From NCBI RefSeq assembly GCF_905475345.1, contig NC_066586.1, positions 9,866,400 to 9,930,399 on the forward strand: 64,000 nucleotides of DNA, written 5' to 3'. Below, in pieces: positions 1 to 12,331 of this stretch. Source of the DNA: Vespula vulgaris (lineage: Eukaryota; Arthropoda; Insecta; Hymenoptera; Vespidae). Under the pieces are notes generated by a model that was given only the letters and a program-made list of their open reading frames with translations, had not been told where the DNA came from and made no database searches. The position numbers and the translations under genes were made by a program. Numbering within the stretch: position 1 is the first letter of the stretch; every line of letters begins with the position of its first letter.

Positions 1-1851
1 CTTTCAATAAAATAATAATACATCATAGGTGGAGTGAAGCATAATATTATCCATTCTTATTTATTCGTATGCTAGTTACATGAGTAAGCACCAATTAGTA
101 TCGGTTTATTTTTAGAATCTCTATTTTAGCGACTGTAAATGCGTTACTGATTGTTAGCAATGGGATGTAAATTTAAAGGATCAATATTCTGAAGCTCCCG
201 ACAAAAGGATCTTATTAAGGATGCAGCACATGAGGCGTAAGGTTAAATCTGCACGTTCGATTTGTAAAGCCAAGATTTGAGGAATAAAGAAGCTTTAGAA
301 ATATATTAAATATTCTTCAATAGACTATAAGAGGTAGATACTAAGAATGTTACTTGTGATCTTAAATAAATCATACTGACTGACTATAGATTGAAATACA
401 AGTAATTGAAACGAACTAGGTTTTGAAAAATCTTACGTGGCAGACGTTCGAAAATGTTGCTTCCTGGAAGGTTGAAGAACAAGGGAAGAGAGCTTTTTTA
501 AATTTATATCTTTTTAAACTTATATCTTTTTAGCAGGAAAAAGAAGTTTTCGCTGATATGGTTTCAACGTTGCTTGGTCTTGAATATAACTATACCAAAT
601 ATCAGGAAAATTTCGAAGCATAAGTGTTGCTATATAGGGTATATCTTTGGACTTTTGAAATGCTCACCAATGAACGCGTAGCTGATTCAAAAACTGAACG
701 TCCGAAAAACAAGTGTTCAGTTTTCCGAAAATTTTCATTCGGTTTTTTAGATATCAATTCTTAAATGCATTGAATATTTGTTTTTATAATATAAGTTATT
801 AAATGTGAAAGTCAACATTCACGTTAAAAGGACCAGAGCGCTCTAACTGTGAGTTTCAAACACTGATCGTATATGATGTATATTCCAGTTTGTTTATATG
901 TATATTAAGTTGTGGAATATACATTGGTATATGACATGTTTATATATTAACTACATGAAAAGGTATACGATATGTATATCTAATTATTTTGAATACTAGA
1001 GTTTAAGAATCATGTTTCTTAAGTTAAAATGGCAAAGAACAGTGAATTTTAGTAACATTTTTATAGATCTTTTGAACCATGGAAAACATCGAGATAAGAT
1101 TTGAATTAAAAAAAGTTAAAAAATAATCTCTTTCTAATAGTGCCTATATAATGTGATAAATGTCATGTTTATTTATTTTGTGTGTTTATTTAGTTGGTTT
1201 TTTTACTATTTTAAATTTATTTTTTTAAAACAAATTTGTACTTTAGTTTATTCTTTCATAGATAATGTAATTAATCTTACCATTTCGTTTTTTAGGTAAC
1301 AGCTTGATAGTTAGTTTTGTTGACGTTATTTAAGTATTAACTCTAATGGTTCAATTTTCTTTTCGTATAATTTTATACCTAAGATTGACATATCTTGATT
1401 GGACTTATTAAATATACAAACGTAAAATGATATTTAATAAAATGTAAAAAAAAAAAGAGAATTTAATAAGAAAAACTATAATGTAACACTGAAATATTGT
1501 GTAAAAAATATTTCAAATATTTCACTGTGCAATCTTTGAGTTTCACTAAGTGATTTCAGATGGAAAATAAAAGATTTATATGTACATTAATACAATTATC
1601 TCATGTTTTTTAGTATCCCACTGAATCATAATAACGGATGGAATCGGATGCTTTAACAATAATAATTTAAAAAAAAATAATAATTTTTAAGATAAGACAA
1701 AGTACGAAATGATTTGTACGTGAATAATTGTGTAGAGCAGAGTGTCATGAAAACATCCCTATCTATTCGAATGCGGATATTTGAGATTTGAAAGATATTC
1801 TTTGTCAATATTAAAGAACATTAAAAGTTGTTGGTATTTCATTAAATGTTA

Positions 1852-1875
1852 CATTTTTAATAGTATAGTAATTTT
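1852..1875 (+). repeat. 24-bp direct repeat, copy 1
   Basis: This 24-nt word recurs exactly at 2926-2949 in the same orientation, 1,074 bp away. The flanks are loosely similar (TTAAAT a few bases before the word in both copies), so these may be the best preserved cores of two longer, diverged repeats. In DNA this AT-rich, chance is not excluded. Confidence 0.5.
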
Positions 1876-2925
1876 ATTTGAAACTATTGTTTCTTAACAA
1901 AAACAACAGTTTTTTATTCTATAAAAGAACGGAGAAAAAATATTAAATAAGATCGTCAGAACATCGCAAGAAGAAGAAACATATTTTTTTGGTTTCAATT
2001 ACAATCATTAAAAAGATCAACTTTAAATATTCGTTATAATTACAATTTATATTCAATCTTATTCATTCTTTCATTTTTGAGATCTATGAATATTTAAGAA
2101 ATAATATAAATTTTCTAAATTTCAAGATGAGAAAGTTTCTTTTTTGTCAAAATATCACTAAAATCCTGTTTGGCCCATTGTGCAAAATTGCCCCGAGATA
2201 TATTTCTCTAGTATAAGGTTTTACATTCTAACAATATATGTGAAAATGTGCAGTGTCTGTATGTTTCAGGTTATTTTTAATGTTCTTCTATATAAATGTA
2301 ATTTTAATTTTAAGTAGGTAAAATTAGACCAGGCGTTGAATCATATATTTTATTTTCCACTTAGAAGTATTTACAGAACAGTTACAAATTTTATAATCTT
2401 TATCATGTACGTTTTCTATATTTTGTTACCACTCTGTAGTCCTACATATTATAACTAGTATGAAACAGTTTTAAAGATTTACATTTCTTTAAAAATTAAA
2501 TTCTGATAAATTCAGGAAGACTTCTATTTAGAATCAGATTTATTAACGATTTGAACATTCGCGATTACTAAAATATATTATTTGTCACATATGTACATCT
2601 AAATAAAATGAAGATGTTACAAAATAAATATTTTTCTTTAGTTCTAATTTTTTAATCTATGATTGCAAAGAATTTATTTTAATTGCAATAGGTTCTTCGA
2701 TTAGAGTAAATATCTTGTCGAGCATTTAAATAAATGCTCCCATGTAGATGTACACGATTAATAAATTCTTTGATTCCCTTAATCGTCTACACTTTTATTT
2801 TTATTTTATGTTATTAAAAATAACAGAGAACAAAAGAAATATAAAAAAGAGTTAAGAAGATAATTACAGCGAAAAGCTGAAAAAAGATAATTTAAAAAAT
2901 AGTTAACATAATATGTTTAAATCTG

Positions 2926-2949
2926 CATTTTTAATAGTATAGTAATTTT
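2926..2949 (+). repeat. 24-bp direct repeat, copy 2
   Basis: Exact second copy of the word at 1852-1875, read directly from both positions. No target-site duplication or coding sequence was recognised between the two copies. Confidence 0.5.
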
Positions 2950-3330
2950 TTAAACATAATAATTTTAAATCGATTAACTTCAAATTTTGTATATATCTTC
3001 AGTGTATATCTCGTTATAATTATAATACGTTGTATATAATATATGTGATAAAATATATCTATATCTATATAATGCATTGTATCTTAAGTCAATTAGGTTG
3101 CGATGTTGTCTGACATCATAGTTCGGTGCGATAAATGAAGTATCGAACGCATAAAATATTAAACGCATAAATTTGTACTTATCCAAAGATAATATAATGA
3201 AAAATTTATGTATTCTTGTAATAATTAATAAATTTATTCTAAAAATTTCTAAAATATTTCTTAAATATTTCGAATAACTCACAATTATAACTAGAGTTGA
3301 ATAAAATATTGTTTCACATAGTAAATAGTA

Positions 3331-3351
3331 TATTTTATTTTAAATAAAATA
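3331..3351. repeat. AT palindrome (10-bp arms)
   Basis: Arms 3331-3340 and 3342-3351 are perfect reverse complements separated by one base. It lies in a 150-bp stretch (3300-3450) that has several similar AAAT/ATTT palindromes. It could extrude as a hairpin or be the end of an old element; by composition it may simply be low complexity. Confidence 0.4.
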
Positions 3352-5342
3352 AAATATATTATAAAAGAAATAAAATATTTTATTTATTACTTTTAAAAAA
3401 ACTTTTAAAAAGTTTTTGAAATAGTATTTAAAATAATGTTTTATTTAAAGGATATTCTTATTCGTAACAATCAAATATTATTTCTGAAAATATGTATGTA
3501 TATTTATTACAATAATATTATATCCTTAGTAGTATAAATAATTTTTAACCTTTTAGTATTTTCTGCTATAATATTGTTGCATATATTTATCAACTTTTAT
3601 AATATTGTTGTGTATATTACGAACAAAGTACTCTATTAGTACAGCATATTAGTACTTGATGTAGTTACTTGGTAGTATCAGCCACTGTTAAAATATATTC
3701 TATCTATTTGTAATTCAACTTGAAAAATTATTCGAATCATGATTTAAATAATCATGTCAAGAAATTATGATTCTTCAAGTCAAGAAGTTATTACTCCCTA
3801 AATTTATAAAAAGTATTAGCGAAAAAATTCCATTAATTTTAGGTAGAAAATTTTTCTCCATTAAAGATCAAAATTAAGGTGATATTGACGTTCTGGTAAA
3901 GTGTTTTTTATTGTCAAAAGAAATGCAAGTAAAATATCTAATTGTATGTTATATCCACATACTAGTCACACAGATTTAATATCAGCATATCATTAGTATA
4001 AAAGAGATCCCAAAAATAAACGAAATAATATAAACAACTGAAGAAATCACAGAAAAACGAAATGAACCAATCAAGAAAAGGCAGATTAATTAATACTCAA
4101 TTACATATGTGTCCATTGCAAATAAAATTGCTTTTATAAAAATTGAATAGTTTAAAGAATTAATATGTGAACTTAGCGAATTAAAATCAGAGGTAAAATA
4201 TATGTGTTATAAAAATCTGGTTATGAAGAAAAGAATTTTAAACAGTAATTCAAAGCAATAGTTCATTCACGATTAGAATATCATTACAGATATACTCGTA
4301 TTGCAAAATTTATCTTGGATATATATAAGGAATGTAACTTTTAATAAAATTTATTACGAATAATGAAAGTAATTTCAATACAGCTTTCCAAAAATGTAAT
4401 TCAAACATTTGAGACCTGTAAAACAAGTATGTGAATATACGAAAGAAGATTTAGCATTAAATTTTTTAAATGTGGACAATATTTTGAATATAGATATCGG
4501 AGGTAAGTTTTATAAATTTTTTATGATGTCATAATCATAGATGTCATGATCACACACTAAGTTTAATTAATATTAAAAACTAAAATAAAATCGGTAAAGA
4601 ACATTTCAGTTACAAAAAAGTATGCGTTAAAATGTTCAGTTTCACGGAATAAAATTAATTGATTTGAATCGAAAGCAAATGTAACATATCATCATATTAT
4701 TAATCATTCACCAAAAATCTATTATTCAATATAATGACATTTCATATACAATAATATAAAAGAGATACTACATAATCGAAATTAATAGAGATAATTAAAA
4801 TGTTGAATATAATATCATTTACTTTCACAGACATCGAAAAATATAATAATAAATATGAGCATTGTATGTGAGCAATTGCATATATTTTAAACAAATTACA
4901 AATTGATTCTATGCCCACCAAGGAGTGGAATTGATGGAAACTGAATAATGCATTCTGTTAAAAACAAAAATGGATTTCTTTTGCCAATATTATGGTTTCT
5001 TGCATTTTAATATTATCTCTACCCTCACTTAAGTTTCATTTTTAAAAAAGATTTCAAATAATATTTAATGCAAAATTAAAATATTGTATTTTATAGTTTA
5101 GAGTATTAAAATAAATATATTTTATCTACCGAAATTTTACTGTCTATTTAACATAGTATTTTATTTGAACCGTAAAATAACGAGAATTTAAAATAATATT
5201 TGAAATATTTTTTTCCTAAATTTTTCCCAGTTCTCTCTATAATCTGTAACGCAACAAATGAAATCAAACGTACCTTATGGAACATTGTGTCTTACAAATA
5301 CCTACATTATGTCACGATAATTATTACCACCATGTATGTGGC

Positions 5343-5735
5343 TAATATCCGGTCGAGTGTGTGGAAATTCAGCGACGAAAAGGGGAAAAATGAACTAAAA
5401 ACGCGTTAGGAGAATTCTTTTCTTTCTTTCAATTTATCGTATCGATATATATGCTTGTATAAATACTACGTGGTACCCCTCATGTGTTGTTACGCATGAT
5501 TTGAAAAAGTGAATTGTCAATGAAACTAAACAAACAATGTGATCGTCAATTTGTACAAAACAGCTATTACGGAGTCAATACATATTTCACGAGAGAAACA
5601 AAACGCAATTTTTAAATAGACATTCATTAAATAGACAGCTCTTCTCATACTTGATTAATGTTACGTCCATTATTTTTTTGCATCTATTTAAAACAATTCA
5701 TTACAATAATAAATTGGTAATAATATTATTTAAAA
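5343..5735 (+). repeat. Dispersed repeat, copy A
   Basis: About 390 bp that align, with many substitutions and small gaps, to 63183-63575 in the same orientation. The best preserved parts are the block around 5383-5398 (GAACTAAAA-type core), the GCTTGTAT motif near 5452, the GATCGTCAATTT block near 5541, and a 35-bp segment at 5693-5727 that differs at only two positions from 63519-63553. The right end is rich in AATAAT and contains AATAAA. That could be the 3' tail of a LINE or SINE, or an LTR with a polyadenylation signal. No coding capacity is evident, and the family is not recognised. Confidence 0.65.
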
Positions 5736-8563
5736 AACAACGGACAAAATAAAAAGATAACTGTGTCTAAACTGGTCTAAAAGAAGTCAAGCACGAGAAA
5801 ACTGTTATCTATTAGCTTTGAAAGAAAAATAAAGTAACAAATCATTAAGTAGACACGCGATAATAAACATTACGTCATTCTGGATGATAATTATTATTGA
5901 TTGATTATAATTAATGATATATGCCTAATTAAATTTCTTCATTATAGGAATAATTTTTTAAAAATTTATACCTTATTTATTTCTTTAGAATAAAGTAATA
6001 AATAAAAATTAGACACAACTCACATGCCTCATTTTCTTGATATAGGATAGTGTAACGATACAAGTATACTTTCATAAAATCCATCCAACATATTGCAACA
6101 TAAATTCTCCTGATCGTAATTTTTTGAAAAAAATGTACAGATAGTAAAATCTAGTATATTTACAATTAATTATATTTTATTACATTTTAAACTTTAATTA
6201 AGTCTTTATTGCGTCGTAAGAACGCAACTACGAGTTTCTCACATCTGACCAGCGATGTTGTCAATTTACACGGAGGATTTTCCCACCGTATTTTCTGAAT
6301 AGTCAGAGTTCTAAACCTATTGGTTGTGGCGAATAAGAATGTCGGCACAAGGTTCGAAAGCTGTTGAAGGTTCTTGCCAAAACATCGTTCGCTGCTTTCT
6401 TGCAAATTAATTGGAAAACGTGATTTTTTTCTAAAAAAAATTCTATGGAGCTCGTGGGATAGATGCGCAATAAAGAATACTTTGCAAATTGAGATTATAA
6501 TAATATATTTAGAAATAAAGAGATACAGTTGTTGTGTGATACATGTTTCGTTATATATAGTTAATTGTGTTGGTTGTCATTGAAGAAAGAATGGCCAGTA
6601 ATGTTTATTAAAACTTGGAGGTCTTGATGATTTCAGTCTGAAAGTTGTAGATTGGCTTGTTGCCATTTAGATTATGTTAGATACCTCCGTTTGAGACATA
6701 TCCAGTAATATTGATAAGACTCGGTTGTCTTACTAGTGAATGCGAATGTTTTGATGGGATTGACTTTTAATTTCTCTCGAATTATCCGTGAAGGCAATAA
6801 TGTATTAAGAAAGGGAATGGAAAGGGAAAAGTTTAAGTAAAAAGTGTTTGGAAAAGGAAAACAATATTCTTATTGGTCGTAGACGTTTCGATATAGTTCG
6901 TTCGATATATTTAAGCAATCTCATGTGTGACTATCCTAATAACCGTATGGACCCATTAATATTAGAATGGTAGATGCCAAACAAACCTATGGCTTGTTTT
7001 GTTTAAGGATCTACTTTCACTGTTTATTCATTGTCCATTATCAATATTTTATCGACACATTATTGGAGACTACATGCTTGACTAAAGATGCCTAAGCTCG
7101 AACAAAGATGACAATGTGTTTTTTATCTATGCATTTTCTTATGAAGTATGCAACGAATTCCACAGGAGCAGGTATTCTCGATAATGATACATTGGATACT
7201 CGATAATGATACATCGATAATGATACATGATACTTAGGAGGAAATACTGTGAATTGCTGAGGTTGCATACGTGTGCGTTAACAGTCTTATTCATTTCTAT
7301 AATATCTGCTAATATATTAGGAATAATAATAAATATTGCATTTGTATTATTATGATAATAGCGATATTTATGGGTCGAATATTTGATCGTTGATATTATA
7401 CTGTTATAGGTTGTAATGGCATCAATCCTTGCATGAATTTGATTTGTCTTACGTTTTTCATATTGATAGGCATATAATAAAATTGTATTTCTCCTAGAAA
7501 AATGTAATTTTATTCTGTATGTTTTTAAAATCTACTTCATATAAATTATTTTTAATTTTTCAAATGTTTCGTAGAAACTTATCTTTATAAATATAATTTA
7601 ATAATATAATTTAATAATTTAATTTAATAATAATAATTTAATTGGAAATTTAACTTTCTTCAATCAGCGATGAACGACTGATCTGAACAGCAGATTGAAT
7701 TGGAAAAGCTGACTAGATATTTACAATAACGGACTCATTCCTTGCCAGCAATAATATTTTATTTTTATATGAAGAATTCAGTATACTTTTCTCTATACTT
7801 TTTGAATACATAACTAACATCGACGTTCTTATTTATAGGAATGTTGCTTAGAAGATATATTTACCATATTTTTCATTTAAGGATTTGTCAGTAGTGTTGA
7901 CAAGCGGACTTTATAGTAAATACATGGTTGTAAATAGATAGTTAATATTTTTATAACTTATATTTATTGTTTTCACTCAGTATTGGATGCTTCCAAGAAA
8001 TCGTAATGTCTAGCGGCGATGTTACTAAGTAGGAATGAATACATGATCTGTAAGATTTTCATTTCTATCAATAAAAGATGCCGTGTGGATTTTCTAATCT
8101 GTGTAACATATTTAGTAAAGGTGTATATACAGTTTTTGGTATTTTTACAAAATAATAAAATATGTACACTTCCTAAAAAAAATTAAAAGTCGCATAGGCA
8201 GTCCTTGCGTGCATGACATTCAGATTTTTTTGGATGAATAAATAAAGGTCATCGTGTCACTAATGACATATATCACTATTGTGGCTAATTTTGTTACTTT
8301 GAAAAATTGATTATAGCTGCAGCTTAAGTGTCTCAAATTTGTGATATATATCAAAGTAAAATAGAAAAAAAATGTTTTGTGTAATAAAAATATTTAAAAT
8401 AATGACTAATACGATTCTTATATAACGGCTATATACAGAGATCGATAAACTTCTGATAGAAAGTAGAAAATTCGTGTGTTGGCGAGAACGCATTCGAAAA
8501 AGTAATGATGTTGGCAGCGTCTCAACGCGGGCAATCGGTCGCTGTTTCTAACCGTTGGCACCT
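5736..8563. other. Gene-free AT-rich spacer
   Basis: No convincing coding region. The short frames at 6187-6405 (minus) and 6374-6583 (plus) overlap each other on opposite strands and show no domain. A TAATTTAATA-type low-complexity stretch occupies about 7575-7645 and a short tandem triplication lies at 7178-7228. The stretch ends at the left LTR of the gypsy-like element. Confidence 0.55.
7178..7228 (+). repeat. Triplicated 15-bp tandem motif
   Basis: The 15-mer TCGATAATGATACAT occurs three times, at 7178-7192, 7200-7214 and 7214-7228. This is consistent with local replication slippage. No function is suggested. Confidence 0.8.
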
Positions 8564-8878
8564 GTTTGTAAAAGTAAACCTTTACACTCGTAAATTTATG
8601 CGTAGTATTAATTAGTATTCGCTCATAAATACATAAAGATATTATTTTAAATAATGCATGCTCCGTATTTTTAAACTAAGTAAATCTCTTTATTATACAT
8701 TATCTTCACAGATCTTCACTAAATATCATTACAGATATTTTCTTTTTGTACTAGTATCTCTTTTATAACAAATTTGACTGACTTACTAATTTTAGTCGAA
8801 CCTAGGAGCCGTTAGATGAAAATTACTAACTAGGAAGTTATTAAGATAGGTTGTCCAATTTTTTCAAGAATTATCACA
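8564..8878 (-). repeat. 3' LTR of gypsy-like element
   Basis: Direct-repeat partner of 11860-12155. Shared landmarks in order are a TAAAAGTAA motif, a CTCATAAATACA block, CTCCGT followed by TTTTTAAACT, a TTATTATACATTA block, CTTTTTGTAC, TTTTAGTCGAA, and GTTGTCCAATTT near the right edge. On the minus strand the copy begins TGTGATAA, consistent with the TG...CA rule for LTRs. Confidence 0.75.
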
Positions 8879-9209
8879 GTATTTCCGCTGAGAGGTTTAC
8901 ATTTTTAAACTAGGAATGTAATTTTTTTCATTATAAATGCGCGGCTGCTGCATTTATTGATAGGATTCAGCATCATCAAAAGAATACTTGCGAAAAGCTG
9001 ATCTAGATTTCTCGATTGCTTGAGATTTATTTAGTTTCTCGATTACTACGGAGATTACTTGAATACTTCTTTTGATATTGACTGGTTATTGATTTGTTCA
9101 ACAATTTGATAAGGAGTCTTATATAAAGATTTTAACAGTTTTTTAGTTGCATCTGTTCTATGAATACATCGGTATACGTATGTAGGGATTCGTATATAAA
9201 AGCTTCTTT

Positions 9210-9880
9210 TTATTGGTGATGCAAAACTGGAGATGATCTTATTTTCCGCATCATTGAGTGGAATCCTTCTAAAAATATGCCTAGTTGACAGAACGTCAAC
9301 TCAACGGGAAGTCTTATGGTAGTGCCATAGACCAGTTCAGATAACAATATCTTTTGGTCAGTTTTGATGTTGGTTCTCACTAAGAATAACACATCGATCT
9401 AATAGAAGGATATATGGCATCTAATAATCGGTTTTTATGTTCCATACCAACTTCATACCATGCAAATTCCATTTACAAAGTGATGATACTTTATTATTGC
9501 TATTTTATTCGTTTCAATCATATTGATCAAAATAAATAATTGCGACTCAAATTGCGTTCCGCTATCTGTAATTTCCTTCATCACCTATGAAGCTTTAAGA
9601 TTAGCAATCCATGTGGCATAAAAGACGTTGATAATTGTGTTTGCTGAAGTGTTTTCCAGCTTTTTATAGCTTTTGGCTAGCGTGTATATATGTCCTTGAT
9701 GATAAGGTAATATTTAGAACTTTTATATAATGATAAAGAGTCAATAAGGTCCATTTGAATGTGACGGAATTGTTCGTCTGGTATTGCGATCTTTTCTGGA
9801 ATAGTTTTGACATGTTGTAGTATTTTATTTGTTTAGTATATGAGAACATCTGAAACAATACTTGAACAATTGTTGAACAA
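9210..9880 (-). pseudogene. Integrase remnant
   Basis: Near 9840-9880 a CxxC pair (YCFRC) may be the end of the HHCC zinc finger. At 9664-9830 the core is traceable over two frames (FRHIQMDL-like, then a YIHA/TR segment corresponding to the usual D...RW motif). At 9210-9392 the C-terminal part reads LLSELVYGTTIRLPVEL, close to the conserved SELVYGxxLRLPGE motif of gypsy integrases. The copy is broken by frameshifts and stops. Confidence 0.8.
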
Positions 9881-9904
9881 ATGTCTTGTGAATAAGCGTG
9901 CAAA

Positions 9905-10403
9905 GACTTGAATTTGCATTCGAAATAGTATTCTTGATGTAGCGGTGATAATTGATTATATCAAAAAACCTGCACAATTCTTGTACGATTTTTGGCTTTC
10001 TGTAATTAAAAATAACTTCCACTTTTTTTTTGAAAAGATAGTCTACTTCTAAATAGTCTACTTATTTTACACTAAAAATGCATTTAGAGAAGTTAACCGA
10101 TAAATCAAATTTCTTTAGTCTTTCAATTTGTTCATGAGATTGCTAATCAATAGAAATAATGATGATATCGTTAATGTATGTGTGACAGAATTTGAGTTTA
10201 CGCAAAGCTGTGTCTATCGGTCTTTGTAATGATTGATTAGCGTTATACAATCTAAATGTTATCACATTAAATTCATAAAGATCGAAAAGTGTTATTGACA
10301 GTGAATATCGTTTATGCGATAGTCTCCATATACTCTCCATTGCCCGGTTGATGTTGGTGCTAAGTTTATGGGTGAAACCCAAATACCAAAAGAAAGTCGA
10401 CAT
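9905..10403 (-). pseudogene. Reverse transcriptase remnant
   Basis: Two frames retain RT landmarks. At 10143-10403, a GLYEFNVMTFGL-like block reads FDLYEFNVITFRLYNA, and the catalytic YxDD box reads YINDIII, so the first aspartate is lost. At 9950-10022, PKIVQELCRFFDIINYHRYI matches the typical connection segment (QLRRFLGxxNYYRRFI-like). There is at least one frame break between the two. A complete palm domain cannot be traced, and no RNase H follows. Confidence 0.8.
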
Positions 10404-10628
10404 ATTCCTTTTTGCATCATTTGCTCGAAAGCTGTTTTCATTACATTATATTTAGTTGGTGATAGACGATATGCTCTTTTTGCGATAGATCTCGTTATAA
10501 TGTATTACTACAGATCGTGGATAGCTTCTTCTTTGAACACAATTTAATTAAATCCATGAAACTTTTTAGGATGTGATGATATCATGACGTGGCATTTATT
10601 GTCATTAATGTAGCTACTATAGATTTAA

Positions 10629-10937
10629 TTATTCACTCTGGCGACTTGTTTGTACATTACACATTTTGCAATTAGTTAAATCGACTATGAATTTATGACG
10701 TTTTAGAAAATCTACCTCAAGGATAGTTATAGTTATATCTGCCACAAGAAAATGCCATTTCAATGATCTGCGTAATCCTAGATCTATAACAATGCATTTT
10801 TTTCCATATATGGGTATCGGTATACCATTTGCTGCATATGACTTCAGATGTGAGCCGATATCTACTAAAAATTGCATACTCGTTCTTTGATCCGCTATCC
10901 TGATTTCTATTCTTTTCATATGACAAAGATTTGCCAA
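10629..10937 (-). pseudogene. Retropepsin-like protease remnant
   Basis: An open frame of about 100 codons retains the retropepsin layout of gypsy elements. It has a segment FLVDIGSHL where the active-site DTG/DSG motif is expected (here D-I-G), then a GLRRSLKWHFLVADI strand, then a DFL...VDL segment like the C-terminal flap region of the family. The substituted active site and the surrounding frame breaks indicate an inactive copy. An overlapping frame at 10717-10977 is a shadow. Confidence 0.75.
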
Positions 10938-11503
10938 GATTTTTTACCAAATTTGTTATGATACTAGCTAAACCCATTATTAATCGAGTTGTCTCCTCAT
11001 GAATGTGATCGCCCGTGCTAACCGTATCAAAATCGAAATCGAGATTGGTTTCTTTGCTCGACGTATCTAAGTGTCTTAGATAAGGCTTGAACCATTTTCG
11101 TGAGTTTTACGATACGCATATCCGTATTCGCAAATGACAATGATTTGCATTGGCTTATACAACATCTACAATACTCTTTAACAATATATGCAATTTTATC
11201 TGTTTGTAACGTTAGTTTATTTAAGCCTGTTATCTCGCTAATGACTAATACTGTTCCGAGGTTCTCCGGAAGTTATTTCAGAAATAGTACTTAATACGTT
11301 GTCATTACATTGACTACCGTTCAGATTTTTCAGCTACTACAGGAAAATTGAAAGTCTCTAGCTTCAATTCTTATTTCCTCAATTCGAATGCTGTACTTTC
11401 ATTTAGCGAGTCTATCAATTGTGCCTTAAGGGCTTCATATTTGTGTAGTAATGATGTCTGAAACTAGTAGTAATGCAGTCGTATTTAAATTCAGTACCTG
11501 AAT

Positions 11504-11770
11504 TTAGTGTCGTTGGAAGTAACTTGAAATCGCAAATACAAATTCCACCTGCGCGAAACACAACGAGAAACAGAACGGAGACAACTTTACAAGGAATGCT
11601 GTATTGAGCGTCAATCCTGCCAGCATGTCAGGATTGTTCTGTAAGTCTACGTTAAGCGAACTGTCTATTGAAGTTCTCTCCAGTCCAAGCGTTAGCAGAT
11701 AATGAGGCGTCAATATGCCACTGGTGGTTTCGCTGTCCTTCGTCGAGGAATACGTTATCGGTATCATCAC
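11504..11770 (-). pseudogene. gag remnant of gypsy-like element
   Basis: The 88-codon open frame includes the stretch VKLSPFCFSLCFAQVEFVFA. This resembles the conserved capsid motif of arthropod gypsy-type gag proteins, in which a KLPPF-like segment is followed by WFAQVE. Here the expected tryptophan is replaced by cysteine. The flanking residues also fit poorly, so only the core is well preserved. It lies just downstream of the 5' LTR, where gag is expected. Confidence 0.7.
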
Positions 11771-11859
11771 TGATTTCTTTACTTAATTTTGTGGGATTTC
11801 AAGGGATTTCAGCGGATTATGCTCTATCACGTCGGCGTTATCAGTTATGGAGTATGTGT

Positions 11860-12155
11860 GTTCATAAAAGTAAGTGCTTGCTCTTGGAAATATATGCGCG
11901 ATGTTAATTAGTGGCCACTCATAAATACACAAAGCTTTTATCTAAAATTATAGATACTCCGTGTTTTTAAACTTATGAATTTTATTATACATTAAATATC
12001 ACAAATAATTCCTTTTTGTACAAGTATGTCTTTTGTGATGAATTCGATTGAGTTAATAACTAACTAAAGATCAAGAAAAAAAAGTGAGATCAATTTTAGT
12101 CGAATTTAAGGAGTTACTAGATTAAGTTGTCCAATTTATCCAAGGACTACTATAA
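11860..12155 (-). repeat. 5' LTR of gypsy-like element
   Basis: Direct-repeat partner of 8564-8878, with the same ordered blocks, including ACTCATAAATACAC (about 11918), CTCCGTGTTTTTAAACT (about 11957), TTATTATACATTAAATATCAC (about 11983 on), TTTTTGTACAAGT (about 12013) and GTTGTCCAATTTATC (about 12126). The two copies differ by many substitutions and small gaps, so the insertion is old. The edge near 12155 lies only about 12 bp from the copia-like LTR. Confidence 0.75.
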
Positions 12156-12167
12156 GATATATACGTA

Positions 12168-12331
12168 TGGCATCTAACAATGCAAAATGTCAATAATTAT
12201 GTCAGATTATATTAAAAATATCACCGGTTCGTTTTATTCGTTGTTTTATGTATGTACCAAAATAAATCAAATGTTAAGTATTATTCAGTGTTTGTTTTTT
12301 GAACTTCATATTTCATTCATCTTGCTTAACA
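12168..12331 (+). repeat. 5' LTR of copia-like element
   Basis: It aligns with 14268-14444 and starts TG and ends CA in both copies. Shared blocks are a CATCTA start, TATTAAAAATATC, TTCGTTTT, GTGTATGTAT/TATGTATGTA, and a CATCTTGCTTAACA or TTATCTTGTCTAACA end. The copies differ by about one base in four, so this is an old insertion. Confidence 0.7.

Larger units (their letters stand above)
1..5342. other. AT-rich gene-free region
   Basis: This stretch is strongly AT-rich, with many short poly-A and poly-T runs and no open frame that resembles a protein. The longest minus-strand frame (2980-3282, 100 codons) has a composition typical of chance translation of AT-rich DNA (rich in I, Y, N, L) and no recognisable motif. 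It contains a 24-bp exact direct repeat pair and AT palindromes, listed separately. It may be decayed transposon sequence, but no coding remnant could be identified. Confidence 0.6.
8564..12155 (-). mobile_element. Decayed Ty3/gypsy LTR retrotransposon
   Basis: A degenerate LTR element read on the minus strand. Two diverged direct repeats (8564-8878 and 11860-12155) bracket remnants that run, in transcription order from right to left, gag (11504-11770), aspartic protease (10629-10937), reverse transcriptase (9905-10403) and integrase (9210-9880). This order (gag-PR-RT-INT) is that of Ty3/gypsy. The frames are broken many times, catalytic residues are substituted, and RNase H plus the start of integrase seem to be missing: RT-like sequence runs almost directly into integrase-like sequence near 9880-9905. 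The internal part is about 3 kb, against roughly 4-5 kb in intact relatives. It cannot be active. Exact ends are uncertain because no target-site duplication could be seen. Confidence 0.85.

Noticed and set aside
9413..9424. 12-bp word TATGGCATCTAA also present at the start of the copia-like LTR (12167)
   Set aside because: The similarity does not extend beyond the word, so it is taken as coincidence and not as a third LTR copy.
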